A stretch of 64,000 bases of DNA from Sabulibacter ruber (lineage in GTDB: Bacteria > Bacteroidota > Bacteroidia > Cytophagales > Hymenobacteraceae), in contig NZ_JAFFID010000006.1 in assembly GCF_017355955.1 (NCBI RefSeq), positions 1 to 64,000 of the forward strand. Reading direction: 5' to 3'. The notes below the pieces were generated by a model that was given only the letters and a program-made list of their open reading frames with translations, was not told where the DNA came from and searched no databases. A program made the translations under genes and the position numbers. Positions 18,161-27,307 of the stretch are shown one piece after another. Positions within the stretch are counted from its first letter, which is position 1, and the number at the start of each line of letters is the position of its first letter.

Positions 18161-19807
18161 TTACCAGTTAGGGTTTTGGGATAAGTTTGGGTTAAGGGCT
18201 CTTTCGTTCCGGGGAATGGGCCAGAGGTAATGCCTGCTTGGATCAAAGGATCTCTGATTCACCCTGATGTAGCCGTTGTCAACGGAGGGTGAGCCGTACC
18301 GGGCGCCGTGGGCCCAGCCATTCAGTACTTGCTCGGCTATTCTCCATCTCCGGATATCGAAGATGCGCGTGTTTTCAAAAGCCAGTTCAATACGGCGTTC
18401 ATTCCTGATGATGCCTCTCAGCCCGTCCTGGCCAACAGCAGGATAACCCAAGGCTCCCGGGTCCGTAAAGCCGGCGCGGGAACGGATGGCTCCTATGGTC
18501 TGGCTCCAAACATTCTCGTTCATCTGGCCCAGTTCATTCTTGGCTTCCGCATACATCAATAAAACATCAGCGTAGCGGATCAGGATCAGGTTCAGGCCTG
18601 ATAAAAAGTTGGGTCCCGAAGAGCGATCGTAGTATTTCCTGAAATAGTACCCGGTAGGGGAGCTAACTCCTCCAGGTCTATATTCATCCACATCCAGGCC
18701 TTTCGCATCGCCATTGGCATCTCTTGGGGCACTTCCAGGTCTGGTATAGATAGTGACCACAGAGCCATCAAGCTTGGTCCAGGTAGAATTGTGGTAAGCA
18801 ATGGTGGCATCCAGCCGGGGATCACGCTTCGAATAAGGGTTCGTTTCATCATATCCGGATCCGGATTCACCGATCATTTTACCGTTCTCCGTGAGATAGC
18901 TGTCCACCAGTTCCTGGGTAGGGGCAAGATTGTTCAGTCGGGCACCCGCAATAATCGGGGCCATATCAAAGTAATGGTTATACGCCCTGTGTTGGGGTAC
19001 ATACTGTAGGTCTAGGATCACCTCGTTGTTGTTCTCGTTGGCTGGTAGAAACAACCCCTGGTAAGACGGGAAGAGGCTGTAGGTACCGTTGGCATTGCTC
19101 ATGAGGGACTCACAGGCAGTCACTACCTCCTGCCACCGCCCTTCATACAGCAAGGCCCGGGCTCTCAGGGCTATGGCCGCGCCTTTGGTGATTCTCCCTC
19201 TGTCTGCGGCGGCATAGGCGGTGTTTATCGGTAAAACGCCCTCCACTTGTGTTAATTCGTTCAGCACAAACTCAAGCACCTGCGCTCGCGGCGTCCTTTG
19301 GACGGTTCTTACTTCCTCCACGGTAGGATCACGTTCAATAAGGGGGACATCCCCATACCAGGTCAGCAGTTGGAAATAGTGGAAGGCTCTAATAAAGCGG
19401 GCCTCTGCCTTCATTCTTTCTTTCAGCGTGGGGTCCATGCCCTCCACCCTATCCACGTTTTCCAGAAAAATATGGCAGGTTTTGATGCCGGAGTAATGGT
19501 AACCCCACTCATCTATTATCCTGGACAGCGATGGATCATAGGTACCGGCAGCCAGAGAGGCCACCCCGTTCTGGTCCCCTCTTCCATTATAGGCATTGTC
19601 AGACATGCCTTCATTATAGAAGTAGTAGTCACTACGGTACATCTGTGAATAGGCAGTATTGAGGACACTCATCGCCTTTTCCGTGGTGGTCCAGTAATTT
19701 GCTTCTGTAAACCGGCTCTCTGGATATACCTCCAAATCGTTACACGCGCTCAACGAGACCGTTAACGCCCCTAGTAAGTAAATGGCAAACTGTGAAAATC
19801 TATTCAT
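18161..19807 (-). CDS. SusD-like glycan-binding lipoprotein (alpha-mannan locus)
   Basis: 548 residues, a RagB/SusD protein. The lipobox LSAC is followed by NDLEVYPESRFTEANYWTTTEKAMSVLNTAYSQMYRSDYY, the standard SusD start. TPR-like helices follow (AEARFIRAFHYFQLLTWYGDVPLIERDP). The C-terminus has LILIRYADVLLMYAEAKNELGQ, ERRIELAFENTRIFDIRRWRIAEQVLNGW and HYLWPIPRNERALNPNLSQNPNW, all hallmark motifs. It forms the lid on the TonB-dependent SusC pore and lies 12 bp after the susC gene. The ligand is probably alpha-mannan oligosaccharide. Confidence 0.95.
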   Translation of the reverse strand: MNRFSQFAIYLLGALTVSLSACNDLEVYPESRFTEANYWTTTEKAMSVLNTAYSQMYRSDYYFYNEGMSDNAYNGRGDQNGVASLAAGTYDPSLSRIIDEWGYHYSGIKTCHIFLENVDRVEGMDPTLKERMKAEARFIRAFHYFQLLTWYGDVPLIERDPTVEEVRTVQRTPRAQVLEFVLNELTQVEGVLPINTAYAAADRGRITKGAAIALRARALLYEGRWQEVVTACESLMSNANGTYSLFPSYQGLFLPANENNNEVILDLQYVPQHRAYNHYFDMAPIIAGARLNNLAPTQELVDSYLTENGKMIGESGSGYDETNPYSKRDPRLDATIAYHNSTWTKLDGSVVTIYTRPGSAPRDANGDAKGLDVDEYRPGGVSSPTGYYFRKYYDRSSGPNFLSGLNLILIRYADVLLMYAEAKNELGQMNENVWSQTIGAIRSRAGFTDPGALGYPAVGQDGLRGIIRNERRIELAFENTRIFDIRRWRIAEQVLNGWAHGARYGSPSVDNGYIRVNQRSFDPSRHYLWPIPRNERALNPNLSQNPNW

Positions 19808-19819
19808 GTTTTTAGTAGT

Positions 19820-22800
19820 TTAGAAAGTAACATCAAGCCCAAAGCCATAGTACACTGGGGTAGGGTACGCCCTTCCGCTGTTTGCCCCACTGTTTCTTAG
19901 GTTACTGTCAAATTCTGTGATCTCCGGATCCAGGAAGTCCAACTTGGAAAGAGTGAACAGGTTCTGGCCGGATAGATAGGCTCTCATCGACTTAAGGCCT
20001 ATCTTACCAATCAGGGAAGGGGGCAGTGTGTACCCAATCTGCAGGTTCTTCAACCTCACGTAAGACGCATCATAGAGATACATGTCAGAACCTCTTCTGA
20101 AGTTGTTTTCCACCGACTGGCTGCCAGCTGCCGCCAGCCTTGGGTACCTGGCGTCGGGGTTCTGGGGAGTCCAGAAATCCAATTGATGCTGGTACATCAC
20201 CTGGGAGTAATTAAAGTGGAATGGCTCCACCAGTTCTCCCCTCAGGAAAGTACTTCTCTTGCCTACTCCCTGGAAGAAGATATTCAGGTCAAAGCCTTTC
20301 ACTCTCAGATTATAGGTAGCTCCGAAGGTATAGCGCGGGAAAGGGTTGCCCAGCACGAACAAGTCATTGTTATCGATGACATTATCGCCGTTTGCATCTA
20401 CATACCGGTTGTCTCCTGGGGAAAGGTTCAACCCGGCTGGTTTAGGCCCTCTTTCGATTTCCTCCAGGTTTTGGAAATAGCCATCCCGCAGGAAGCCTAC
20501 ATATGAGTTATAGGGCAAACCGTCTCTACGGATTCTGAGCATTTCGTCTGCACCAGCCAACACTTCCCCTCCCTCAATAAAGAGCACCTTATTTTTAGAG
20601 TCCCCCAGGTTGAACGAGAAGGAATGGTCGAAAACAGAGTGCGAGAAGCGGTAATTCAGGTTAATCTCCCAGCCTTGGTTCTTGAATCTTCCAGCGTTAT
20701 AATCTTGCAACGTGGCCCCATAAAGCGCCGGAATAATCGGCGGGACCAACATATCAGTGGTCGTCTTGTCAAAGTAGTCAAGCGATACCGTTAACGCGTT
20801 ATTCAGGAACCCCGCGTCTACCCCTATGTTGAAGGTCGCCCCTTTCTCCCATCTGATATCTGGGTTGGCAAAAGTGAACCCTGTGCCCCCAACCCCGACA
20901 TTATTGAAGCCATAGGCATTCTGAAAGGTAAAATAAGTACTTAGGTATTGGTAGTCACCTACCGCCTGGTTGCCAAGGATACCATAGGATCCTCTTACTT
21001 TCAGGTCCCCTACCTTTTCCCTGTACCCTTTGAAAAAGCTCTCCTCACTGATGCGGTAGCCCGCTGAGATGGACGGGAAGAAGCCCCACCGGTTATTGCT
21101 TCTGAATTTAGAAGAGCCATCAAACCTGAAGTTGAATTCACCGAAATACTTATCCCTGAAAGAATAGGATGCTCTACCAAAAAGAGAGTTCAAGCTCCTT
21201 TCTACTAATGTTTGATGTGAATTATAAGAACCGGTACCGATAACGGTTTCTGTGACTGGGGTACCTAACTCAGGGTCAGTGTTGGTTCTGAACAAGCCAA
21301 TACCCCGGCTGGTTTCAGACTCATTTGAAACACCCACCAACACATTCGTGATATGGTCTTGATTGAAAGTCTTGTTAAACTCTGCTATCAACTGGGTATT
21401 CAAAGCGATATGCCTGCTGGTTTCATCATTGGTGTTACGGTTTGCCCCATACGTACCCCCAGGGAAATAATCTACCTGCATGGTTCGGGCAAACTGATTG
21501 TTTGTGGTAACACTCCCCCCAAAGACCCCTCTTATCTTAAGGAAATCCGTGACTGCGAATTCAGCATTGATATTCCCCAAAATGTTATCATTGTCATACT
21601 TACGGAAGCCGCCTTTCTCCAGGACCCCCAGCGGGTTATACTCCGAGAGGACATCGTTCGTCAAATACCGCCCTTGCTCATCCTTCAGCTGATAGTAAGT
21701 AGGTACTCTGCCCGCATCCACAATCAGAAACTGGGTTGAATTGGAGTGGTCCTTGATTTGGCTGCGCGTATAGGCAAGGATACTGGTTAATTTTAATTTA
21801 CCGTACTCGTTAGAAACGTTCAGTCGGTAGTTATACCGGGTATGTCCGTAGTTGGGGCCCACTAAATTGCTTCTTTGATCGGCTATACCGGCAGACACCA
21901 GATAGGTGGAGTTCTCGCCACCTCCAGAAATGGAGACATTATGCGATTGCTGCACGGCATTCTGAAGGATAGTATTCAGGAACCATTCGTTGTCGCCTTG
22001 CTCCTGGAATCTCCTTATCTCCTCAGGCCCATAGATAGGGGGTAAACCAGCGTTTACCGCGGCTTGGCTTCTGAGAAGGGCATTCTCATACCCCTTTACC
22101 GGCTTATACAATACCCGGGGCTCCTGTATACCAACCAGGGCATTGTACGTCACACTGGGCCGAGTATTCTTCTTGCCTTTCTTGGTAGTAACCAATATAA
22201 CCCCATTGGCAGCCCTGGAACCGTAGATGGCCGCACTACCGGCATCTTTCAGGACTGAGACGCTTTCGATATCCAGTGGATTCAACAGGTTTATGTCGCC
22301 ACCTATGATTCCGTCAATTACTATAAGCGGCCCATTCCCATTTATGGTACTGATGCCTCTGATGTTCATGTTGGGGGCTTGCCCCGGTTCGTAACTCCTT
22401 TGCTGAATGATAAGGTTTGGAGAGGCACCCTGTAAGGCTTGGGTCACGTTCATCGCCGGCTTGCCTTCGATAGCCGCTGACGTTACCTGGTCCACTGCGC
22501 CTACCACACTGATCCGCCGTTGGGTACCGTACCCTACCACCACCACTTCCTCCAGGGCCTGGTCATCCTCCTGTAAAGTAATGTTGATGGTAGCCCTGTT
22601 GTTGATAGGTGCTTCCTGTGTCTTGAAGCCGATGTAGGAAAATACCAGCACCCCGTTTTCCTGCCCAGCCGGTACATTCATGGAGTACCTCCCATTTACA
22701 TCCGTGGAAACCCCGATGCCAGCTACTCCCTTCAATACGACGGATACGCCCGGCAACCCCTCGCCTTTGGCATCCTTTACTTCACCGGTAACAGTGATAT

Positions 22801-23203
22801 CTGCCCTGGCCTGGTCTCTTTTTGGCTGGGACGACGGAGGGGCAGGGGCTTGTGGAACAATGGGGAGGACAACATACGTGTTCTTGTCCACCTTTTCTGC
22901 CTTGAGGTTATACGGTTTCAGCACCCGTTCTATGTCCTGGCTCACATTGCCGCTGATGGGCTTCAGCAAACCTGCTTCCGCCCTCATTCTGGAAAACAAC
23001 TCACTGTCATAATTGAAATTGACCTTATAGTAGTCTCCCAGCTCCTTTAGTACTTTAGACAGCGAAACTGTTTTTTGCTCTCTAATTCCAACTCCGCTCA
23101 GGGCTGGCCTACGGACGGATGCCATCGGTTGGGCAGATACCTGCAAGCCCATGAGTAGCAGCACAGGTATAAGCAATTTCGGTTTGCTAAAAGGTTTTAC
23201 CAT
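19820..23203 (-). CDS. SusC-like TonB-dependent transporter with N-terminal STN domain
   Basis: 1127 residues. A signal peptide precedes an STN (secretin/TonB short N-terminal) domain (about 40-110: TVSLSKVLKELGDYYKVNFNYDSELF). A carboxypeptidase-regulatory-like domain follows (TGEVKDAKGEGLPGVSVVLKG), then a plug domain (LEEVVVVGYGTQRRISVVGAVDQV, VSVLKDAGSAAIYGSRAANGVILVTTKKG) and a 22-strand barrel ending in an aromatic VTF. The STN domain normally contacts a FecR anti-sigma factor, and a FecR/ECF pair lies directly upstream (70-bp gap), so this transporter probably senses its own substrate and induces its operon. With SusD it imports alpha-mannan oligosaccharides across the outer membrane. 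Confidence 0.96.
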   Translation of the reverse strand: MVKPFSKPKLLIPVLLLMGLQVSAQPMASVRRPALSGVGIREQKTVSLSKVLKELGDYYKVNFNYDSELFSRMRAEAGLLKPISGNVSQDIERVLKPYNLKAEKVDKNTYVVLPIVPQAPAPPSSQPKRDQARADITVTGEVKDAKGEGLPGVSVVLKGVAGIGVSTDVNGRYSMNVPAGQENGVLVFSYIGFKTQEAPINNRATINITLQEDDQALEEVVVVGYGTQRRISVVGAVDQVTSAAIEGKPAMNVTQALQGASPNLIIQQRSYEPGQAPNMNIRGISTINGNGPLIVIDGIIGGDINLLNPLDIESVSVLKDAGSAAIYGSRAANGVILVTTKKGKKNTRPSVTYNALVGIQEPRVLYKPVKGYENALLRSQAAVNAGLPPIYGPEEIRRFQEQGDNEWFLNTILQNAVQQSHNVSISGGGENSTYLVSAGIADQRSNLVGPNYGHTRYNYRLNVSNEYGKLKLTSILAYTRSQIKDHSNSTQFLIVDAGRVPTYYQLKDEQGRYLTNDVLSEYNPLGVLEKGGFRKYDNDNILGNINAEFAVTDFLKIRGVFGGSVTTNNQFARTMQVDYFPGGTYGANRNTNDETSRHIALNTQLIAEFNKTFNQDHITNVLVGVSNESETSRGIGLFRTNTDPELGTPVTETVIGTGSYNSHQTLVERSLNSLFGRASYSFRDKYFGEFNFRFDGSSKFRSNNRWGFFPSISAGYRISEESFFKGYREKVGDLKVRGSYGILGNQAVGDYQYLSTYFTFQNAYGFNNVGVGGTGFTFANPDIRWEKGATFNIGVDAGFLNNALTVSLDYFDKTTTDMLVPPIIPALYGATLQDYNAGRFKNQGWEINLNYRFSHSVFDHSFSFNLGDSKNKVLFIEGGEVLAGADEMLRIRRDGLPYNSYVGFLRDGYFQNLEEIERGPKPAGLNLSPGDNRYVDANGDNVIDNNDLFVLGNPFPRYTFGATYNLRVKGFDLNIFFQGVGKRSTFLRGELVEPFHFNYSQVMYQHQLDFWTPQNPDARYPRLAAAGSQSVENNFRRGSDMYLYDASYVRLKNLQIGYTLPPSLIGKIGLKSMRAYLSGQNLFTLSKLDFLDPEITEFDSNLRNSGANSGRAYPTPVYYGFGLDVTF

Positions 23204-23273
23204 ATTAAACTGAGTGGATTATAGTTAGTAAAGGTTGTACCATACTTCTAGTGATTTTTCTTTGTCAGGGGGA

Positions 23274-24338
23274 TTATCTGAATTCCAGCCGATGACCTTC
23301 TTTTATAACCTTCAGATCGAACAGCTTCTCCAGCGCGATGAAAAGTACCTCAACTTTGTCATGTGGGACAGAACCGGTATACCGCCTGTCCATGACGTCT
23401 TTTTTGGAAAAGGTCACTTCAAATCCGTAGACCTCTTCCAAGACCCGGGCAACCTCTGTTAAAGGGGCGTCTGCGAACATGAGTTTATTGTGCTGAAACG
23501 CCTCATAGATCTCCGGATGCGCCGGCGTCTCTTTGATGATCAGTGCCTGGGAATCAATTTGTCCGTTCCAGGTCGCCAACTCACCGGGCTTCAGGGTTTC
23601 TTGCTTAATCGTTTTAGCAAAGAGGCCGAACAACATATCATCAGTGACCGAGAAATTTACCTTCCCCTCTTTTAACACTACCCTGCTGACCTGTGGCCGT
23701 TGCGTGGCCGTAAATTGTGTACCCAATACTTCGATACAGGCATTATCTTGTAGCCTTACTTTGAATTTCTGGTCATTCTCCTGATGGCTCACCTTGAAGA
23801 AGGCCTCCCCTTCTAGACTCACCACCCTTGCGGATTCTGAACTCCAGGGCTTTTCAAAGCTCAAGGTGGAATTCGAGTTCAGGACAACCTCTGAGCCATC
23901 CGGTAAGACAACCCTTTTCACCTGGCCGTGCAGGGTGGCATATCGGACAGTCTCGCTCTTCTCCCTTACCCCGAAGTAATAGAGGGCAACACTAACCATC
24001 ACCAAACCCACAAGGCATGCGGCTAATCTTGAGGCCTCTTTCCAGACCGGATTGGTCCTTACGGCACGAATCTCCGTCGCAGGGCTTTCCGTGACAGAGA
24101 CCCTGTGTTGGATTTTACCCCATACCTCTGCTTTCTCTGCAGGGAGCCATGTTCTCCGGTTCCGGGAACCCATGGCCCGCACCACGGCTTTGGCCTGCTC
24201 TATCTGTTCCGCCTTCTCCGGATGGGCTTCTATGAAAGCCTCCCAGTAAGGTGAATCATTCTCATCCAGACCTAAAGCCCAACTACAAAAGCGTGGATCT
24301 AATACAAAATCGTGTAAAGTCCGGTAGTATTCTTCCAT
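23274..24338 (-). CDS. FecR family anti-sigma factor
   Basis: 354 residues. A cytoplasmic N-terminal sigma-binding region (about 1-90) is followed by one transmembrane helix (about 108-127: AACLVGLVMVSVALYYFGV). The FecR periplasmic domain comes next (TLHGQVKRVVLPDGSEVVLNSNSTLSFEKPW, REVSLEGEAFFKVSH-like strand, FKVRLQDNACIEVLGTQFTAT). A C-terminal DUF4974/STN-like domain closes it (LTEVARVLEEVYGFEVTFSKKDVMDRRYTGSVPHDKVEVLFIALEKLFDLKV). It transmits the signal from the STN-bearing SusC to the ECF sigma factor encoded 244 bp upstream. It is encoded between sigma and susC, as in classical Bacteroidota trans-envelope signalling loci. Confidence 0.94.
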   Translation of the reverse strand: MEEYYRTLHDFVLDPRFCSWALGLDENDSPYWEAFIEAHPEKAEQIEQAKAVVRAMGSRNRRTWLPAEKAEVWGKIQHRVSVTESPATEIRAVRTNPVWKEASRLAACLVGLVMVSVALYYFGVREKSETVRYATLHGQVKRVVLPDGSEVVLNSNSTLSFEKPWSSESARVVSLEGEAFFKVSHQENDQKFKVRLQDNACIEVLGTQFTATQRPQVSRVVLKEGKVNFSVTDDMLFGLFAKTIKQETLKPGELATWNGQIDSQALIIKETPAHPEIYEAFQHNKLMFADAPLTEVARVLEEVYGFEVTFSKKDVMDRRYTGSVPHDKVEVLFIALEKLFDLKVIKEGHRLEFR

Positions 24339-24582
24339 CTAAGAGTTTTGGGTATGTCCTTCAAAAGTGAGAAAGGAGCATTCCAGGCAAAGTGACCCAT
24401 GGAAACAGATTTATTTTTACTATTTTTTTAGAATCCCCTCCGTCCTACCTCCCTTTTTTAGCGAAAAGCCTCAAAACACGGAACCCCGTTGTCATTGTGG
24501 CAAGCCTTTCGCTTTGGAGCAATGGCGTTCGCCTCATGGGGGGATGGGCCGAAGCAGGTGCTCATGGGGACCACTTGCTGGC

Positions 24583-25281
24583 CTACGACAGAAAAAATTC
24601 AGCTCCGCCTATGAAAAGAACAGGAAGCACTGTGCCAAACTGCAGCTCTTGCTCGCGGAATTTCAAACGCTGGCTATTGCCCTGGAAGACGAAGGTTGGG
24701 CTGGTGGTGGCAGCGGTAGCAGAAGAACTGCGAAAGCTATCCTGAAGAATGTCGATCGCCCTATACATGAGTTTGTATACTGCCCTGGGCGTGATCTCCA
24801 GCAAGGTGGCGATCTCCGCAAATTCCATGTTCTGATAGAACCGGAGGTAAACAGCTTCCCTTTGCCGCTCTGACAACTGTTCTACTGCCCGCTCTAGCAG
24901 GGCATGGATATGCTTTTCGTCTTCGGCCTCTATCAGCCTATCATCGGATGGGGTCTCCACTTTCACCCACCCTTCGGTTTCCCTGTACACAGAAATCTTT
25001 GCTGCTTCTTTAACCTTGAGGGCTATCTCCCTCCGCAATGCCCTGAAAAGGTAAAACTTTATGGACGTGGTGGCGCTTAACACATGCCGCCTATTCCAGA
25101 TCGTTACAAAAAGATCCTGCAGGCAATCCTTCACTAACTCTTTATCAGGGTGCAACCGACAACCGTAATTGTACAGGATATCAGAAAAGACCGCAAAAAT
25201 CTGTGAAAAGGCTTCCTCGTCCCCTGCCCTGAATCTATCCCATACCTCAACCTCTTCCCCTAACAATTGCGATTTTCCCAT
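24583..25281 (-). CDS. ECF RNA polymerase sigma factor
   Basis: 232 residues. Region 2 is at about 10-80 (WDRFRAGDEEAFSQIFAVFSDILYNYGCR, VKDCLQDLFVTIWNRR) and region 4 at about 130-190 (LLERAVEQLSERQREAVYLRFYQNMEFAEIATLLEITPRAVYKLMYRAIDILQDSF). It is predicted to direct RNA polymerase to the alpha-mannan operon when released by FecR. The C-terminus is about 40 residues longer than in most family members and ends in a hydrophobic GTVLPVLFIGGAEFFLS segment, which is odd for a soluble sigma factor. The 244-bp gap to fecR is longer than usual, so the 3' end may have changed by a frameshift or new stop. Confidence 0.92.
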   Translation of the reverse strand: MGKSQLLGEEVEVWDRFRAGDEEAFSQIFAVFSDILYNYGCRLHPDKELVKDCLQDLFVTIWNRRHVLSATTSIKFYLFRALRREIALKVKEAAKISVYRETEGWVKVETPSDDRLIEAEDEKHIHALLERAVEQLSERQREAVYLRFYQNMEFAEIATLLEITPRAVYKLMYRAIDILQDSFRSSSATAATTSPTFVFQGNSQRLKFREQELQFGTVLPVLFIGGAEFFLS

Positions 25282-25694
25282 CAGTTGAACGTTTTGTCCG
25301 TAATTATATGGAAAATTTAAAAAAAATTAAACGTTTTGTTTATTTTCTTTGATCAGCTGCTCGATTCATTCTGCCCCCTTGAGGACAGTATGGCGCATGC
25401 CCCGCAGTCAAAGGTTTGGCTTGGCAAGCGTGGATCTGCTTCATGCCTCAAGCCGCGAATAAGTCCATGAGACAACCCTTCCCCAGGGACAAAGCCCCAT
25501 TCTCCTGAAAGAGTCCGCTTTGCCTGACCTACCCCTATGCACGGGGTTGATTTTCAGGTTCTCAGGCGAAGCGTTGAAGGTCTGCAAATCTTATCTGTTA
25601 CGGGATACTTCCCCTACATGTGGTTGAAACGCCACCGTCCAAGCAGCTTTACCTCATCACCACTAAGCAACATTCCCAAAGGGACAGGTATCGG

Positions 25695-25728
25695 TTAATG
25701 TTATAATGTATAAACATAATAACATTAA
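25695..25728. promoter_or_regulatory. 34-bp AT-rich palindrome, candidate operator
   Basis: TTAATGTTAT (25695-25704) and ATAACATTAA (25719-25728) are perfect inverted arms, and the 14-nt spacer itself contains ATGT/ACAT in register, so the repeat is nearly continuous. It has no GC stem or T-run of a terminator. It lies 414 bp upstream of the sigma gene and 841 bp upstream of the GntR gene. Confidence 0.4.
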
Positions 25729-26454
25729 GGGGCTTTATTGCTATTTTCTTATTTTATTTACCTATTGCCTATAATAATACAACAAGGCCTGAATGAATGG
25801 GGAGTAAACCAACGGTAACCAGTAAAGGCCCCAACAGGGCTTCCGGCCCGTAGCAAGGAAAAACCATTGGGAGCATCGGGATCAGATAGCCTGTAAACAG
25901 GCCTGCCATGATCTCCGACGGAACCTCCCCGGGGCGAAGGAACAGAATAGCCCTACCGCTTCTCCCCGCCATCTTTTACTCTGTATGGAAAATTTCCCCT
26001 TATGCACACGTGCACCAGGGCGGCATTCGCCAAACGGGCAGAAGCACAGGCCCAATCGGAGCATTACCTCCGCACGGTTTACCCAGGCACCGGGAGTTCA
26101 CAGGCCAGGCTGAGGCGTGTACACCTATACCCCGGAAAGTCAACAAAAACGGTGATTTTGGGACCTTCTTTTGGCCTGGGCAGACCCTCCTATGGAACCT
26201 TGGGGTGGGTGATGTCCAGGGGTGAGGTAACTGCCTGATCAAACCTCGGAAACCCAAAAAACACAGACAAATAAAAATAGGCCCCGCGACGAGGTATAGG
26301 ATCAAAGAGTCCCCGGTTTGAACACCCGGTCCTTAGCCGCCGGGCCACAGATCGGAATAGTACTAACTTTCACCTACCCCGGGAAAGATACTTGGACTCC
26401 GCGGTTGAGCCTCTGCCTGACAATAATCTAACCACATGTGATTCACGGCTTTTG

Positions 26455-26462
26455 TATATTTG
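26455..26462 (+). promoter_or_regulatory. Possible -7 box (TATATTTG) for the GntR gene
   Basis: TATATTTG matches the Bacteroidota -7 consensus TAnnTTTG and lies 107 bp upstream of the GntR ATG. No TTG is found 19-21 nt upstream, so the promoter would be weak or activator-dependent. Confidence 0.35.
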
Positions 26463-26489
26463 TGGCTTACGTACTATAATCCGGAGGGG

Positions 26490-26511
26490 GTATTCCTGGT
26501 TTTGGGAATAC
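26490..26511 (+). promoter_or_regulatory. Inverted repeat in the GntR leader, candidate autoregulatory operator
   Basis: GTATTCC (26490-26496) and GGAATAC (26505-26511) form perfect 7-bp arms around an 8-nt spacer, 58 bp before the GntR start codon and just downstream of a possible -7 box. GntR/HutC regulators commonly bind such symmetric sites to repress their own genes. Confidence 0.4.
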
Positions 26512-26569
26512 AATTCTATTCTAACATAGTACTCCTTACACTCTCTTAGGCTGATTAGACCCCGTTGTT

Positions 26570-27307
26570 ATGCACCTGACTCTCGACAGGAGGAACCCTA
26601 TCCCTCTACATATCCAGGTAGAATACCTGCTCCGTGAGCTTATAGAAGATCCTATCTATAAAAACGGGAAACTGCTGCCTAATGAAATGGAATTGTCGAA
26701 GCAGCTGGCGATATCAAGAACCACGGTGCGGCAAGCAATCAATAAGCTTGTGTACGAGGGGCTTCTTATAAGGAAGAAAGGGGTGGGCACAAGGGTTGCC
26801 ACCCCTTCCGTAAGCTCGAAGTCCCAAAATTGGCTTAGCTTTTCACAGGAAATGCAGGCCCGGGGAATACCGATCAAAAACTTCGAACTTCATGTGAGCT
26901 GGGTACATCCAGAGGAGAGCATCGCTAATTTCTTCGAGATACCTCCCCAACGAATGGTGTTGAAACTGGAAAGGCTACGGGGAAGAGAAGAGGGGCCCTT
27001 CGTTTATTTCGTTTCTTATTTTCATCCCAGAGTCGGTTTGACGGGGGAGGAGGACTTCAAGCGTCCCTTGTATGAGATTCTGGAAAACGATTACTCTATT
27101 GTGGCGCAACTGTCCAAAGAGGAAATCACCGCGAAAGGGGCCGACAGTACTATAGCCAGGAAATTAGAGATGAAGGTTGGGGAGCCTGTCCTTTTCAGGA
27201 AACGCTTCGTGTATGACCAGGGTGAGCGCCCCCTGGAGTATAATTTAGGGTACTACAGAGCCGACAGTTTCGTGTATACCGTGGAAAGCAGAAGGACCCA
27301 GGGGTAA
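26570..27307 (+). CDS. GntR family transcriptional regulator (HutC/UTRA type)
   Basis: 245 residues. The winged helix-turn-helix at 1-75 (PIPLHIQVEYLLRELIEDPIYKNGKLLPNEMELSKQLAISRTTVRQAINKLVYEGLLIRKKGVGTRV) is classic GntR. The C-terminal UTRA effector domain (about 90-240) has SFSQEMQARGI, LKLERLRGREEGPFVYFVSYFH and PLEYNLGYYRADSFVYTVE. UTRA domains bind small sugars or sugar phosphates, so a hexose phosphate from mannan breakdown is a likely effector. It is the only plus-strand gene in the first 54 kb and faces the minus-strand sigma/FecR/Sus operon. The next genes downstream (GH92, MFS, mannose-6-phosphate isomerase) converge on it and are plausible targets. Confidence 0.92.
   Translation: MHLTLDRRNPIPLHIQVEYLLRELIEDPIYKNGKLLPNEMELSKQLAISRTTVRQAINKLVYEGLLIRKKGVGTRVATPSVSSKSQNWLSFSQEMQARGIPIKNFELHVSWVHPEESIANFFEIPPQRMVLKLERLRGREEGPFVYFVSYFHPRVGLTGEEDFKRPLYEILENDYSIVAQLSKEEITAKGADSTIARKLEMKVGEPVLFRKRFVYDQGERPLEYNLGYYRADSFVYTVESRRTQG

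Larger units (their letters stand above)
25282..26569. other. Long intergenic region (1.29 kb) between sigma factor and GntR genes
   Basis: Genes at both ends point outwards. No reading frame here shows family motifs; the two longest (25769-25972 and 26000-26305, minus) look like chance. What can be seen is a 34-bp palindrome at 25695-25728, a tRNA-like eroded segment near 26280-26346, a possible plus-strand -7 box at 26455-26462 and an inverted repeat at 26490-26511 before the GntR start. Confidence 0.6.

Noticed and set aside
25769..26305. Two short minus-strand reading frames (67 and 101 codons), one with hydrophobic stretches.
   Set aside because: No family motifs, no convincing start signals, and the region reads like non-coding DNA. 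Frames open on both strands here by chance.
26280..26346. A tRNA-like segment: complementary ends (GGCCCCG and a GGCC-containing 3' end) and a loop resembling a tRNA-Glu anticodon arm on the minus strand.
   Set aside because: The stems are interrupted, the position before the anticodon is not T, the total length is too short and no proper T-arm is found. At best it is an eroded remnant; more likely chance.
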